64,000 nt of DNA from CBDBZX01 sp965213645 (lineage in GTDB: Bacteria > Deinococcota > Deinococci > Deinococcales > Trueperaceae): contig CBDBZX010000002.1 of assembly GCA_965213645.1 (NCBI GenBank), positions 496,001 through 560,000 on the forward strand, written 5' to 3'. Of this stretch, positions 7,799 through 17,868 are shown one piece after another (position 1 is the stretch's first letter; every line of letters starts with the position of its first letter). The position numbers were made by a program, and so were the translations under genes. The notes beneath the pieces are model-generated. The model was not told the origin of the DNA. It worked only from the letters and a program-made list of their open reading frames with translations, and did no database searches.

Positions 7799-7823
7799 AG
7801 AAGCTCGAGCCTCGAGCTTCTTC
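7797..7823. terminator. Near-perfect palindrome between convergent genes
   Basis: GAAGAAGCTCGAG-C-CTCGAGCTTCTTC, 13-base arms, starting on the stop codon of the methyltransferase and 29 bases from the stop of the TIR gene. On the plus strand it is followed by CTCT rather than a T run. Likely shared terminator. Confidence 0.6.
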
Positions 7824-7851
7824 CTCTCTACTGTGCCTTGTTTGCTGTGCT

Positions 7852-8451
7852 TTACTCCTTCGTCGCAAACTGCTCCCCCGGTTCGGGCGGGATGCACGCT
7901 CTATCCTCACTGAACATGTGCGGCGAGTTATCCACTAAGTCACGGCGCTCACTGCGGGCGCGTTCAGCGTCCCTCAAAGCCTCAACGAGCGCGTCTCTAC
8001 TCTCCGGGTACACAATAACGTTCGCATAGGCTTGCGTTCCCCTATCGGGCACCTGCAAGTTCTCGTTGAGCCTGTCGGGAAACCCAGCATTGTCGTAGTT
8101 CGGGAGCAGCACGCCTAGAAGTCCGTTAGGCAACCTCTCCGCCTCGTCCGCGTTCGCCATCTCGTCGCCGCCGTGATGCAGCGAGGCCATGAGTTCTAGG
8201 TCCACGGCGCGTCGAGTATAGGTACAAGGGCCGATGAGTACGAGCGTGATGGCTGAGTCTTTGAGGTAGCGCTCGCGGATTTTATGAATGACGCTGTGCT
8301 TGTCGTTGTCGCGCAGAATGTCTTCGGGCAATTCCCCTTCGCGCCACACCGCTAAGCCGTTGAGGTGGTCGAAGTCCTGCAAGAAGGTATCAACGAGGGC
8401 TTGATCTTCAGGGTGATAGCAGAGGTAGATACTTTGGGGCATGTCAATCAT
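7852..8451 (-). CDS. TIR-like (DUF1863 / ThsB-type) domain protein
   Basis: 199 residues. The N-terminal 130 residues match MTH538/DUF1863 TIR-like domains: IYLCYHPEDQALVDTFLQDF (strand A), HKIRERYLKDSAITLVLIGP, then CTYTRRAVDLELMASL and GLLGVLLPNY. In Thoeris defence such ThsB proteins make cyclic ADP-ribose signals on phage infection. The partner ThsA is not adjacent; neighbours are ordinary genes. The charged C-terminal 50 residues have no domain. Could also be a different TIR-like signalling or toxin protein. Start could be the Met at codon 4. Confidence 0.72.
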   Translation of the reverse strand: MIDMPQSIYLCYHPEDQALVDTFLQDFDHLNGLAVWREGELPEDILRDNDKHSVIHKIRERYLKDSAITLVLIGPCTYTRRAVDLELMASLHHGGDEMANADEAERLPNGLLGVLLPNYDNAGFPDRLNENLQVPDRGTQAYANVIVYPESRDALVEALRDAERARSERRDLVDNSPHMFSEDRACIPPEPGEQFATKE

Positions 8452-8560
8452 AGATTAGGCTACCCGGCGGAGCGTTAAAAGACTGTAGACGAGAGCGTAG
8501 ATGGGCGGTTCTCTTGTGTCGCTGTTGTTTCTCGAGTCTCTTTGAAGCTGGCGGGGGAGC

Positions 8561-9127
8561 TTACCGGATACCCGGAGGAACCTGCGTGGGTGGCGGTTCG
8601 GGTAGGTCTCGAGGAATAGGTACGCCCGCCAGCCTCTTGACCATCCCGTTCTCATTGCACCCTATAAAGAAGGGACAGCGCAGACACTCGGACCACACCC
8701 TCGGGTGTAACTCCTTCGTTTTGTCAATCAGGTGAAAGCCGCACCGCTCGAAGAACCCTACCGAATACGTCCACGCGAAGAGCGTCGGGATGCCGATGCG
8801 CCGCGCTTCGCTCTCACACGCCGCGACGAGCTTTTTGCCAATGCCGCCGCCCGTGATTTCAGGCTTGACCGCCAGCCCGCGTACCTCTGCAATGTCGCCC
8901 CAGAGGATGTGCAGCGCGGCGCTCCCTGCGAACTCCGGGCCGTTCTCACTTTGAACCTCTGCCACGTAGAAGTCTCGCAGGTTCTCGAAGATGTTGGGCA
9001 TAGGCCGAACGAGCATCTTGCCTTGCGCCGCCCACGTGCCGATGAGGTTGAAGATGTCAGGGACATCGTGTGCGGTGGCAGGGCGGACGGTGAGGGTGGC
9101 CGGGGCGGTAGGGGCAACCTGAGTCAT
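8561..9127 (-). CDS. GNAT acetyltransferase, short ArgA-like
   Basis: 188 residues from ATG at 9127 (MTQVAPTAPATLTVRPATAH). GNAT core: EVRGLAVKPEITGGGIGKKL is the acetyl-CoA loop. The segments ARRIGIPTLFAWTYSVGFFE, LIDKTKELHPRVWSECLRCP and a Cys-rich WSECLRCPFFIGCNENGMVK end are typical of stand-alone N-acetylglutamate synthases that replace classical ArgA in several phyla. So a role in arginine synthesis is likely, though no other arg gene is nearby. Confidence 0.8.
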   Translation of the reverse strand: MTQVAPTAPATLTVRPATAHDVPDIFNLIGTWAAQGKMLVRPMPNIFENLRDFYVAEVQSENGPEFAGSAALHILWGDIAEVRGLAVKPEITGGGIGKKLVAACESEARRIGIPTLFAWTYSVGFFERCGFHLIDKTKELHPRVWSECLRCPFFIGCNENGMVKRLAGVPIPRDLPEPPPTQVPPGIR

Positions 9128-9203
9128 GGGACAGTGTAGCAGGTACACCCTTGCGCTAGCGGGAGCGTCCACGCGACGTACTATAGTCATCTGGTCAGTT
9201 ACG

Positions 9204-9257
9204 CCCTCACTGTAAAAAACACTGTCTACCACGCACATTTGGGGATGATACCTGCGG
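9204..9257. repeat. Dispersed intergenic repeat, copy A
   Basis: 54 bases matching 21905-21958 at 43 positions without gaps: shared blocks CTCACT, AACACTGT, CACGCAC, GATGATA and CTGCGG. It lies upstream of the GNAT gene. No coding sense in either copy. Confidence 0.7.
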
Positions 9258-9291
9258 CACTCCGTCTTAGTATGTTCTGGAAGTGCTATGA

Positions 9292-9320
9292 GGCGCGACT
9301 TAGGTTGCAGAAGTCGCGCC
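9292..9320. terminator. Strong intergenic hairpin
   Basis: GGCGCGACTT / AAGTCGCGCC, a perfect 10-bp stem with a 9-base loop, followed on the plus strand by GCAAAAGAGGTTTT. A weaker stem AAGCTGAG / CTCAGCTT follows at about 9337-9375. The 300 bases around (9128-9433) hold no gene besides repeat copy A. Confidence 0.5.
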
Positions 9321-9433
9321 GCAAAAGAGGTTTTGAAAGCTGAGGTGGATTGGTTCTCGAGCCCAAGCTCAGCTTATGCGCCGCACCCTAGACAACCCAG
9401 CGCCTTAGACAACTCAAGAGGTCAGGACTACCG

Positions 9434-10417
9434 CTAATAAAACGGGCAGTGAACGTGGTCGCTATGCCCATTTGGGTCGTTATAAGCGTTGAAGGTCTGC
9501 CCCGGATAAGAGCCCGCGCTGACGCAAGCGTTGCGTGCTGAGGTGTGGGCGCTGTTGGGATAGCTCAGGGTTTGTCCGTTCCAGATGCCCAAGTCGAGGC
9601 CGCGCCCCTTGTAGTGATCGGAGCCTGCGCTGTGCCGCCCGCCCGTGAGCGAGGTTACGTAGTACGAGTTGCCTTGTGCCATTTGCAGCATTGCCCCCAG
9701 CATCGTCGTGCTGAGATAGACGGTAGAGCTACACCGGCTGAAGTCAAAGCAGCCCGACTTGGCGGGCTTGCCCGCCGCTGTGTCGAGGATGTTCTGACGC
9801 GGGCTGCCACCGGGCGTGCTGCTGCTCGTCCCTAAAGTGATGCGGCTGTTGTTCAAAATCTGCTGCGCCAACTGCGAGCGCGTGCCGGATGCACAACTCA
9901 CGCTGCCGCCGACTAGCGCCGCCCAGGTGTTCGCGCCTACCACGCCGTCCGCGCTTAAACCTTTGCTCTTCTGAAAGTTCATGACAGCGCTCTTGGTGCC
10001 GGAGCCAAATATGCCATCTACCGCGATGCCGAGCTTATACTGCACTGCCCTTACTGCGTCGCCGCTGCTGCCCTGCTGTACGGTGACAATCAACGCTTCC
10101 CAAGTGTTCTTGCCGATTTTACTGTCCTGCGTGAGACCTCGAGAGGCTTGAAAGCGCTCTACAGCCCCTTGCGTGCCTGAGCCAAAGGTCCCATCTACGC
10201 TCAAACTTTGCCCTCTCGCCCTGAGGAGGTACTGCGCCACTGTGACCGACCCGTTGCTGTCGCCGCGCTCTAAGAGCGGCCAAGTGCGGGCACAGGCAAG
10301 GGTGCCGAGTTCGGTTGGTTCGTCCGAACCCGCTAAGTCGCCACCACACGCCGCCATGAAAAGAACCAATAAAACGAGCAGCGCGAATCTGAGTCCGTAT
10401 CTAGTTTGATGCATCAT
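9434..10417 (-). CDS. Peptidoglycan-binding lipoprotein with a peptidase-like C-terminus
   Basis: 327 residues. Lipobox LFMAAC at about 19-24 marks an outer-membrane or periplasmic lipoprotein. Two PG_binding_1 repeats follow (about 48-112, SVDGTFGSGTQGAVERFQ; 113-168, AVDGIFGSGTKSAVMNFQ). The C-terminal 140 residues hold four or more Cys and the series GGRHSAGSDHYKGRGLDLGI ... GHSDHVHCPFY, which resembles the His-Asp-His zinc site of M15-type D-Ala-D-Ala peptidases (HxxxxxxD ... HxH). A cell-wall amidase or carboxypeptidase role is likely but not proven. Confidence 0.82.
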   Translation of the reverse strand: MMHQTRYGLRFALLVLLVLFMAACGGDLAGSDEPTELGTLACARTWPLLERGDSNGSVTVAQYLLRARGQSLSVDGTFGSGTQGAVERFQASRGLTQDSKIGKNTWEALIVTVQQGSSGDAVRAVQYKLGIAVDGIFGSGTKSAVMNFQKSKGLSADGVVGANTWAALVGGSVSCASGTRSQLAQQILNNSRITLGTSSSTPGGSPRQNILDTAAGKPAKSGCFDFSRCSSTVYLSTTMLGAMLQMAQGNSYYVTSLTGGRHSAGSDHYKGRGLDLGIWNGQTLSYPNSAHTSARNACVSAGSYPGQTFNAYNDPNGHSDHVHCPFY

Positions 10418-10591
10418 TACCTCATCCCTTGCCGAAACTCTGTGGATACAACCTCAGCGCAGTTTAACAGGCTGTGACCTCTTAAAAGTTAGTGTAGGGC
10501 GTGCTACTCTTCTGTCATAGTTGTTCTTGTAATGGCGAGAGGTCAGCTAAAATCGAGCGCGGCTAATGTACCCAATCCGCTGAAGATGCTT

Positions 10592-10597
10592 TACAAT
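10592..10597 (+). promoter_or_regulatory. -10 box TACAAT, leaderless-type spacing
   Basis: TACAAT ends 8 bases before the ATG at 10606. AGGAAA between them could be a weak ribosome site, but the transcript would start on or next to the start codon. Confidence 0.4.
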
Positions 10598-10605
10598 AGG
10601 AAACA

Positions 10606-10818
10606 ATGAGCAACGTTCCCTCCGTCCGACTTGACAAAACAGCCTTTTCGGTTATCTCTTTGGATGACGAGGGGGGCGATAAAGCCTATTGGCTGAGCCG
10701 CACGCCGGAGGAGCGCTTAGAAGCTGCTGAGCTTATGCGTCAGATGAACTATGGCTATGATCCAGCTACCGCTAGGCTTCAAAGAGTTTTTGAAATTGTT
10801 AAGCTCGAGGACCTCTAA
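10606..10818 (+). CDS. Small conserved protein, antitoxin-like
   Basis: 70 residues: SVRLDKTAFSVISLDDEGGD, then AYWLSRTPEERLEAAELMRQ and NYGYDPATARLQRVFEIVKL. I recognise this as a common small protein usually found just upstream of a nucleotidyltransferase-like gene in TA-like pairs; that partner is absent here, since the next gene is convergent and overlaps the stop by 4 bases. Function unknown. Confidence 0.7.
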   Translation: MSNVPSVRLDKTAFSVISLDDEGGDKAYWLSRTPEERLEAAELMRQMNYGYDPATARLQRVFEIVKLEDL

Positions 10819-11411
10819 GCCTCCTCGAGTCCCATTGCAAACAGCGCCTCCTCTTCCACCGCAAGCTGCACCCTGGGCAGCGGCTCCACCGCCGGACCAC
10901 TGACCGCCCGCCCTGCCTCGAGCGGCGCAAAGACGCTCAAGTGACAAGGGCAGACGAGCGCAGGGTGCTCGGTGCGGTAGTTAAAGGCGAAGTTGATGGC
11001 GTTAATATCGTCGTTCAAATTGACTAAACAGCCTAAGTGGGTACAGACCTGGCTAAAGGCGGCGTAGTGGTTGCCGCTTACCTCTATGCTTCCCGGTATC
11101 GGCTCGGGCAAACGAAGGGCGAGCGCAGGCGTTCCCTCTAAAACGAAGGAAGCCGCGCTCCATACCTCTTCGAATTCGGATAAGGCCGCGACGCGCTGCG
11201 GGACTTTCGGAATAAAAGTTGGGTTTTCGTCGGGACGCGCTTTGTTGAAGTGGACTTGATAGGCTTCGCGAACGCCCCATCCGGCTGCGACAAGAGTTGC
11301 TAGAACGGGCACGCGCCAGAGCCATTTGATGAGGGTGCGGCGCTCTTCATCCGTTTGAGCGGGAGGCTGAGAAGAGGGCCGCTCAAACTCCTCTGAGGAC
11401 GAACTCGGCAT
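10815..11411 (-). CDS. Rieske 2Fe-2S protein, membrane anchored
   Basis: 198 residues. One N-terminal transmembrane helix (about 28-48, WRVPVLATLVAAGWGVREAY) and a periplasmic Rieske domain with both cluster motifs, CTHLGC (about 129) and CPCHLS (about 161). It resembles the iron-sulfur subunit of a cytochrome bc1/b6f-type complex. No cytochrome b follows; the gene sits at the end of the ccm operon, 6 bases after ccmI, tying electron-transfer and cytochrome c maturation together. Confidence 0.9.
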   Translation of the reverse strand: MPSSSSEEFERPSSQPPAQTDEERRTLIKWLWRVPVLATLVAAGWGVREAYQVHFNKARPDENPTFIPKVPQRVAALSEFEEVWSAASFVLEGTPALALRLPEPIPGSIEVSGNHYAAFSQVCTHLGCLVNLNDDINAINFAFNYRTEHPALVCPCHLSVFAPLEAGRAVSGPAVEPLPRVQLAVEEEALFAMGLEEA

Positions 11412-11417
11412 ATCGGA

Positions 11418-12701
11418 TTAGGAAGTTCCGTCGTCTTGCCCGCTATTCTGCGGGGCGTTGCTCAGCCTGTCCTTCGCGTCCTGAATCAAACTCGGCACGC
11501 GCCCCGCCTGAGCGGGTCCGCCTGCTACCTCGACGTAAGACTGCCACACGTCAATCGCCGCTTGGAACTGCCCTAAGCTGAAGTGCGCGTTGCCCAAGAA
11601 GAGAAGCGTCTGCAGGTTTTCAGGGTTGGCGGTTCGCGCCCTTTCTAGCGCTGCAACCGCGTCCTCATTGCGTCCACTAAAGAAGAGCATCTGTCCGATA
11701 CGGCTCATCGCTTGGGCGTTATTTGGGTTCACTTCGGACAAGACGCGCAAGTAGACGCTCGAGGCGCTCTCGCGCTCCTCACGCTGCCAATAGGCGTCGG
11801 CCAGGGCGATGAGGTTAGCCTCAGACGGATTGTCCGTGGCGGCCTGGACGACTGGCGCGAGTTCGCGTACCGTTTGCAAACGCGCCTGCACCTCTCCGTC
11901 TTCGGCTCCACCGGGCGCGGCGAGGTAGCTCTCCCACGTCGCCTCAGCCTGTTGAACGTTGCCCATCGCGAAATAGAGTTCGCCCAAGGCGAAGAGCGTT
12001 TCCAAGTCTTGTGGGTCGGCGTTTCTCGCTCTTTCCAAATAGCCGAGTGCAGCCTGCGTGTCCTCTTGCAGGCTCAAAAATCCGAGGCGGCGGTACGCGA
12101 CAGCGGGCGTCGGGTCCACCTCGGCGATGACGCGCTGATAGGTCGCTTCGGCTTGGTCGGCGTCGTTTAAGCGCCAATAAGCGTCGGCCAAGGAGAGAAG
12201 CGTCTCTTCAGAGGGGTCGCGCCGCACGGCGTTTTGCAACTCCAAAAGCTCTCGCCCTGCCGCCAATTGACCTTCGTCAGAGGTCGTCACCGTGGCGTTC
12301 TCCCCGACCCTCGGCACGAGGTTGCCCCCTAAAAGAGACGCGCTCACGACCATGAGTCCGAGCAAGCTCAAGACGGCGTAAGGGACGCGGCGCGGCGTGA
12401 CGGGTTTTCTTACGGGCGTCTGCCCGCGCAGTTCGGCTTGACGTTCGTCTAGCGCTCGCAAGACCTTGGCCGCTTTCGCTTCGTAACGCGCGTGGAGTTC
12501 GCTGCGGCGCTGTTCGGGCAGGTCCACGCGGGCATCGAGTTCTTGAATGGCGCGAAAGAGGGCGTCGCGCTCCTCTTCCAAATCCTGCGTGATGGGGTCG
12601 CGTAGATTGGGCAGCGGGTCGGCTTGGCTGGGCACGAGCAGCGGTACCGCGAGGTAGGCGAAAATCAGCGCGGCTAAGAGGATGATGACGACGAGGCCCA
12701 C
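11418..12701 (-). CDS. ccmI: CcmI/CycH-like TPR protein
   Basis: 427 residues. TM helix 1 (about 3-24), a coiled segment rich in E/R (DLEEERDALFRAIQELDARV) typical of CcmI, TM helix 2 (about 105-125), then about six TPR-like repeats (for example LADAYWRLNDADQAEATYQR and LGNAHFSLGQFQAAIDVWQS). CcmI holds apocytochrome c for haem ligation with CcmFH. Start overlaps the stop of ccmH. The C-terminal TPR block appears internally duplicated (two halves each with EANLIALADAYWQ-like repeats). Confidence 0.88.
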   Translation of the reverse strand: MGLVVIILLAALIFAYLAVPLLVPSQADPLPNLRDPITQDLEEERDALFRAIQELDARVDLPEQRRSELHARYEAKAAKVLRALDERQAELRGQTPVRKPVTPRRVPYAVLSLLGLMVVSASLLGGNLVPRVGENATVTTSDEGQLAAGRELLELQNAVRRDPSEETLLSLADAYWRLNDADQAEATYQRVIAEVDPTPAVAYRRLGFLSLQEDTQAALGYLERARNADPQDLETLFALGELYFAMGNVQQAEATWESYLAAPGGAEDGEVQARLQTVRELAPVVQAATDNPSEANLIALADAYWQREERESASSVYLRVLSEVNPNNAQAMSRIGQMLFFSGRNEDAVAALERARTANPENLQTLLFLGNAHFSLGQFQAAIDVWQSYVEVAGGPAQAGRVPSLIQDAKDRLSNAPQNSGQDDGTS

Positions 12702-13168
12702 TACGCTTCACCCCCTGCACTGTTTCTGCGGTTTAGCTCGAGCCTCACCCGTTCAAGCTCCGCCTCATCCGCCTCAATAGGCTTTTCTGCGTTGCGCGTC
12801 CAGCGGCGCAGGTAGTAGATGAGCCCGGCAACGAGCAAGAGCCCCGCCAAGATGGGCACGACCCATACGAAGAGGTGCAGCCCGCGCTTGGGCGGCTCTA
12901 AGAGAATCCAGTCGCCGTAGCGTGCTCTGAAGTAATCAATCACCTCCGCGCGGCTGTCGCCCGCTTGCAACCTTTCATTGATGATGTTGCGCATCTCGAT
13001 GCTTGTAGGCGAGTTCGAATCTGCCACCGATTCGGCTTGGCACACAGGGCAGCGCAGTTCGCGGGCGATGTCGAAGACTTGGGCCTCGAGTTGGACCTCT
13101 TGCGCCCCTGCAAACATCGTGAGAGAAGAAAGAAGAAGGAAGATAAAAAATTTAGTCATAACCATCAT
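12701..13168 (-). CDS. ccmH: CcmH cytochrome c maturation reductase
   Basis: 155 residues. Signal peptide ending MFAGAQ, then the redox motif LRCPVCQAESVADSNSP that reduces apocytochrome c disulfides, the helical ERLQAGDSRAEVIDYFRARYGDWILLEPPK block split over about 60-95, and a C-terminal TM helix (about 105-127). Overlaps ccmG by 4 bases and ccmI by 1. Confidence 0.95.
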   Translation of the reverse strand: MMVMTKFFIFLLLSSLTMFAGAQEVQLEAQVFDIARELRCPVCQAESVADSNSPTSIEMRNIINERLQAGDSRAEVIDYFRARYGDWILLEPPKRGLHLFVWVVPILAGLLLVAGLIYYLRRWTRNAEKPIEADEAELERVRLELNRRNSAGGEA

Positions 13169-13671
13169 TGAATCAGCGCTTGCGTCTGCTCCGTGAGAAT
13201 CTCAGGGGTCAGCGGTCCGGCGTGCTTATAGTTGAGCGTGCCATCTGCGTTGATAAAGAAGGTCTCGGGCAGGCCGAAGATGCCGTAGTCCACGCTCACG
13301 CGGCTCTGCTCATCGCGTCCGTTCGGAAAGGTGAGGTTGAAGCGGTCTAAGAAGGTTTGCATATTTTCCTGATTGCCGTCTTGCGTGTTGACGCCGACGA
13401 AGAGCACGTCGCTGCCAAACTTCTCCGAGGCGGCCTGCAGTTCGGGCGCTTCAGCTAAACAGGGCGCACACCACGAGGCCCAGAAGTTGATGACCATCGG
13501 CCTGCCTTCTTGCGCCGTAAAGGAGAAGGTCTCGCCGTATTCCTCCTGATACCGCGCGAAGAGCGGCATGGTAAAGGCAGGCATTTGTTTACCGATAAGT
13601 GGCGAGGCGATGTCGCTCCGGTCATTCTTATCGGTGAAGAGTCCGAAGCCCAAAAGCGCGCCTAGTGCCAC
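13165..13671 (-). CDS. ccmG: CcmG/DsbE thioredoxin, start uncertain
   Basis: Thioredoxin-fold protein with WASWCAPC and GLPETFFINADGTL; donates electrons to CcmH/apocytochrome c in the periplasm. The GTG at 13671 lies inside the signal anchor. The frame remains open to 13719 and reads SSGSSTKRLLIVIVVVV before it, an ideal anchor start, but contains no ATG, GTG or TTG. Either a rare start codon is used or a base is missing near 13700. Stop at 13165 overlaps the ccmH start. Confidence 0.85.
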   Translation of the reverse strand: MALGALLGFGLFTDKNDRSDIASPLIGKQMPAFTMPLFARYQEEYGETFSFTAQEGRPMVINFWASWCAPCLAEAPELQAASEKFGSDVLFVGVNTQDGNQENMQTFLDRFNLTFPNGRDEQSRVSVDYGIFGLPETFFINADGTLNYKHAGPLTPEILTEQTQALIQ

Positions 13672-13761
13672 GACGACGACGATGACGATAAGGAGACGTT
13701 TGGTGCTCGAGCCACTACTTTACACTATCGCTCACGCTCACTTTGCTATTTACTTGGTCGC

Positions 13762-15755
<1,994 letters not shown>

Positions 15756-15779
15756 TATTGAAGTCCATCACTAAAATCA

Positions 15780-16184
15780 TCACTGTAAGCTGTCCTTTAA
15801 GAGTTCCAAATCAACCGCTTCGCCTTGGGCGGCCTGATAGTTCTCGCTGTGTTTGATCAAGAGGTTGTCGCCAACAAAGGTGTTCCCGTCGAAGCTACCC
15901 TCAATAACGACGCCCGTATTCTCCTTGAACAACTCGGGCGGTGATGCAGGATAGCTCACCGGATATGCTTGAATACTGTCGGTCACATGAAAGGTGAGCG
16001 TTACGTTGTCGCTGTCGTAGTTGACGCTGTTCTCCGCAACCATGCCACCCAAACGGATGAGCTGTCCGTCGTACTCGCTCGGGCTCGCAGCGTATTCGCT
16101 CGGCAAGATGAAGTAGACCAAACTCGAGCTGAGCGCCTGATAGATAAAAAAGCTCGCTACGCCCAAAATTGCTACGCCCGCCAC
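15780..16184 (-). CDS. ccmE: CcmE haem chaperone
   Basis: 134 residues from GTG. One N-terminal anchor, then an OB-fold with DGQLIRLGGMVAENSV and TLTFHVTD, and the haem-binding His in NLLIKHSENYQ (classical VLAKHDENY). Takes haem from CcmC and hands it to CcmF. Upstream in frame the sequence reads IKRVIYS with GGAGG seven bases before an ATC codon at 16202, so translation could start there at a rare AUC codon; the GTG start lacks a ribosome site. Confidence 0.9.
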   Translation of the reverse strand: MAGVAILGVASFFIYQALSSSLVYFILPSEYAASPSEYDGQLIRLGGMVAENSVNYDSDNVTLTFHVTDSIQAYPVSYPASPPELFKENTGVVIEGSFDGNTFVGDNLLIKHSENYQAAQGEAVDLELLKDSLQ

Positions 16185-16192
16185 GCTGTAGA

Positions 16193-16342
16193 TTACTCGT
16201 TTGATAGCTCTTCCTCCCGCTCCAGGCGCCTTTCACGCCAATTCAGATAGCCTAAATAACCCGCGTACGCCACGATGAGCTGCGCCCACGCAAACGCCAC
16301 CCAGCCCCACGCGCCCCATGACTCGAACAGAGCCTCAAACAT
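16193..16342 (-). CDS. ccmD: CcmD-like small membrane protein
   Basis: 49 residues from ATG at 16342 (MFEALFESWGAWGWVAFAWA). One TM helix with the aromatic start and the basic tail YLNWRERRLEREEEL typical of CcmD, which helps release haem-loaded CcmE from CcmABC. It overlaps the end of ccmC by 8 bases. Confidence 0.87.
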   Translation of the reverse strand: MFEALFESWGAWGWVAFAWAQLIVAYAGYLGYLNWRERRLEREEELSNE

Positions 16343-17090
16343 GGACGACCTCTCCGCGCGGCGCACGCTGCTCCTCTTCTTCGCCAAGTTGGGCCTCGAG
16401 CCGTCCGATGCGCACGCGCTCCACCATGAAGTACACGTAGATTAAACCCGCCACTGCGACGTTGAAGAGCAGTGTCTGAAGCATCACGGGCTCCATCGTC
16501 ACCCCACTACCATCTAAGTTGACGCTCTTCGCGGGGTGCAGCGTGCGAAACCACTCCGAGGCGAGGTAGTTAAACGGCAAACTCACCGCCACGATGATGC
16601 TCACGACCGCGCTCACCCGCCCGCGCCGCTCGGGATCGTCAATTAGACCTCTCACGATGAAGTAGCCAACCAAGAGCGCAAACATCAGCGCCGTGAGCGT
16701 CAGCTTGGCGTCCCACGTCCACCAGGTGTTCAGCGTCGGCTTGCTGTAGGTCATCCCGCCAATCAGCGTCAGCCCCGCGTAAAGCAGCGCCATCTCCGCG
16801 CTTGCCACCGCTAAGATATCGTCCATCTGCCGACTTCGCCACAAGAAGAGCGAGCCGAAAATGGCCGTCGCAATAATGGCGACGAAGCTGATCCAGGCAA
16901 CAGACACATGCGCGTACATGATGCGAATGAGGTTGCCCTGATTTACGTCCTGCGGCGAGGTGACGAGCGCCATCGCCATGCCGATACCGAAGAGGACGAG
17001 AATAGCGAGCCCGAAGAGGTTAAGCCACAAGGGACGCTGCGGTCGTTTCTGTAAACGTTCCTGCGGGCGCTTGATAGGTTGTGATGTCAT
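16335..17090 (-). CDS. ccmC: CcmC haem exporter subunit
   Basis: 251 residues, six TM helices. The WWD motif is seen as LNTWWTWDAKLTLTALMF, with flanking His residues (IMYAHVSVAWISF and FRTLHPAKSVN) for haem. CcmC loads haem onto CcmE. A 100-base gap separates it from ccmB; it overlaps ccmD. Confidence 0.95.
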   Translation of the reverse strand: MTSQPIKRPQERLQKRPQRPLWLNLFGLAILVLFGIGMAMALVTSPQDVNQGNLIRIMYAHVSVAWISFVAIIATAIFGSLFLWRSRQMDDILAVASAEMALLYAGLTLIGGMTYSKPTLNTWWTWDAKLTLTALMFALLVGYFIVRGLIDDPERRGRVSAVVSIIVAVSLPFNYLASEWFRTLHPAKSVNLDGSGVTMEPVMLQTLLFNVAVAGLIYVYFMVERVRIGRLEAQLGEEEEQRAPRGEVVHV

Positions 17091-17190
17091 GCGTGCTCCT
17101 CCAGCGGATTCGTGAGGTCTAAATTCACAGGGTCTAAGGTCATGCTAGAAAGATAGTCGCTGCGATAAACTTTGCGGTAAAATGATCATG

Positions 17191-17868
17191 CTATTCCTCG
17201 ACAACAAAAGGGAAGATGGCTGTGCAGACCACCAGATAGATGAGGTCGAAGCCTGCTAATAATTGTAACCAGTCCTGAGCGATTTGCAGGTTGCCCAAGC
17301 GCATAATTTCACCAGTGGAGCGCACCGCCGCGAGCAGCACAGGGACGACAACGGGAAACATCAGCACGGGCAGAAGAGACTCCCGTGCTCGTAAGTTGGC
17401 GGTCAGTGCTGCGTAAAAGGTCGCGATGAGCGAGAAGCCGAGTGTGCCCAGTAGAATAGTGAGCAGAAGCCACGGCCAGTTTTCCGTCAAGGGCGCACCG
17501 AAAAGTCCTGTGCTGACGGGTAAGAGGATGAATCCCAACAGGGACATAAAAAGCCAGTTCGCAGCGAGCTTGCCCAAGAAGATAACGGCTCTCGGCACGG
17601 GATAGAGGAGAAGCTGTTCGAAGGCACCCTCTTCAAGCTCCGTCTGGTAGCTCTGCGCCGCCGAAATCACCCCGGCAAACGCAAGCGCGACCCAGAGCAC
17701 CCCAGGAGCAGCGTTGGCGAGCGCGATGTCGCTCGGGCCGATGGCAAAGGCGAGGATGACCAGCACCAAGCCGGAAAAAAACAGCGTCGCCACCGTGACC
17801 GCTTTGCTGCGCACCTCTTGCAAGAGGTCTTTTCGCGCCAGCGCAAAGGTCGTGATGAATTCAGACAT
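17191..17868 (-). CDS. ccmB: CcmB ABC-type permease
   Basis: 225 residues from ATG at 17868 (MSEFITTFALARKDLLQEVR), chosen because it overlaps ccmA by 8 bases as usual; a longer frame to 18012 lies wholly within ccmA. Six TM helices with FEQLLLYPVPRAVIFLGKL as the coupling region. Works with CcmA to release haem-CcmE. Confidence 0.94.
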   Translation of the reverse strand: MSEFITTFALARKDLLQEVRSKAVTVATLFFSGLVLVILAFAIGPSDIALANAAPGVLWVALAFAGVISAAQSYQTELEEGAFEQLLLYPVPRAVIFLGKLAANWLFMSLLGFILLPVSTGLFGAPLTENWPWLLLTILLGTLGFSLIATFYAALTANLRARESLLPVLMFPVVVPVLLAAVRSTGEIMRLGNLQIAQDWLQLLAGFDLIYLVVCTAIFPFVVEE

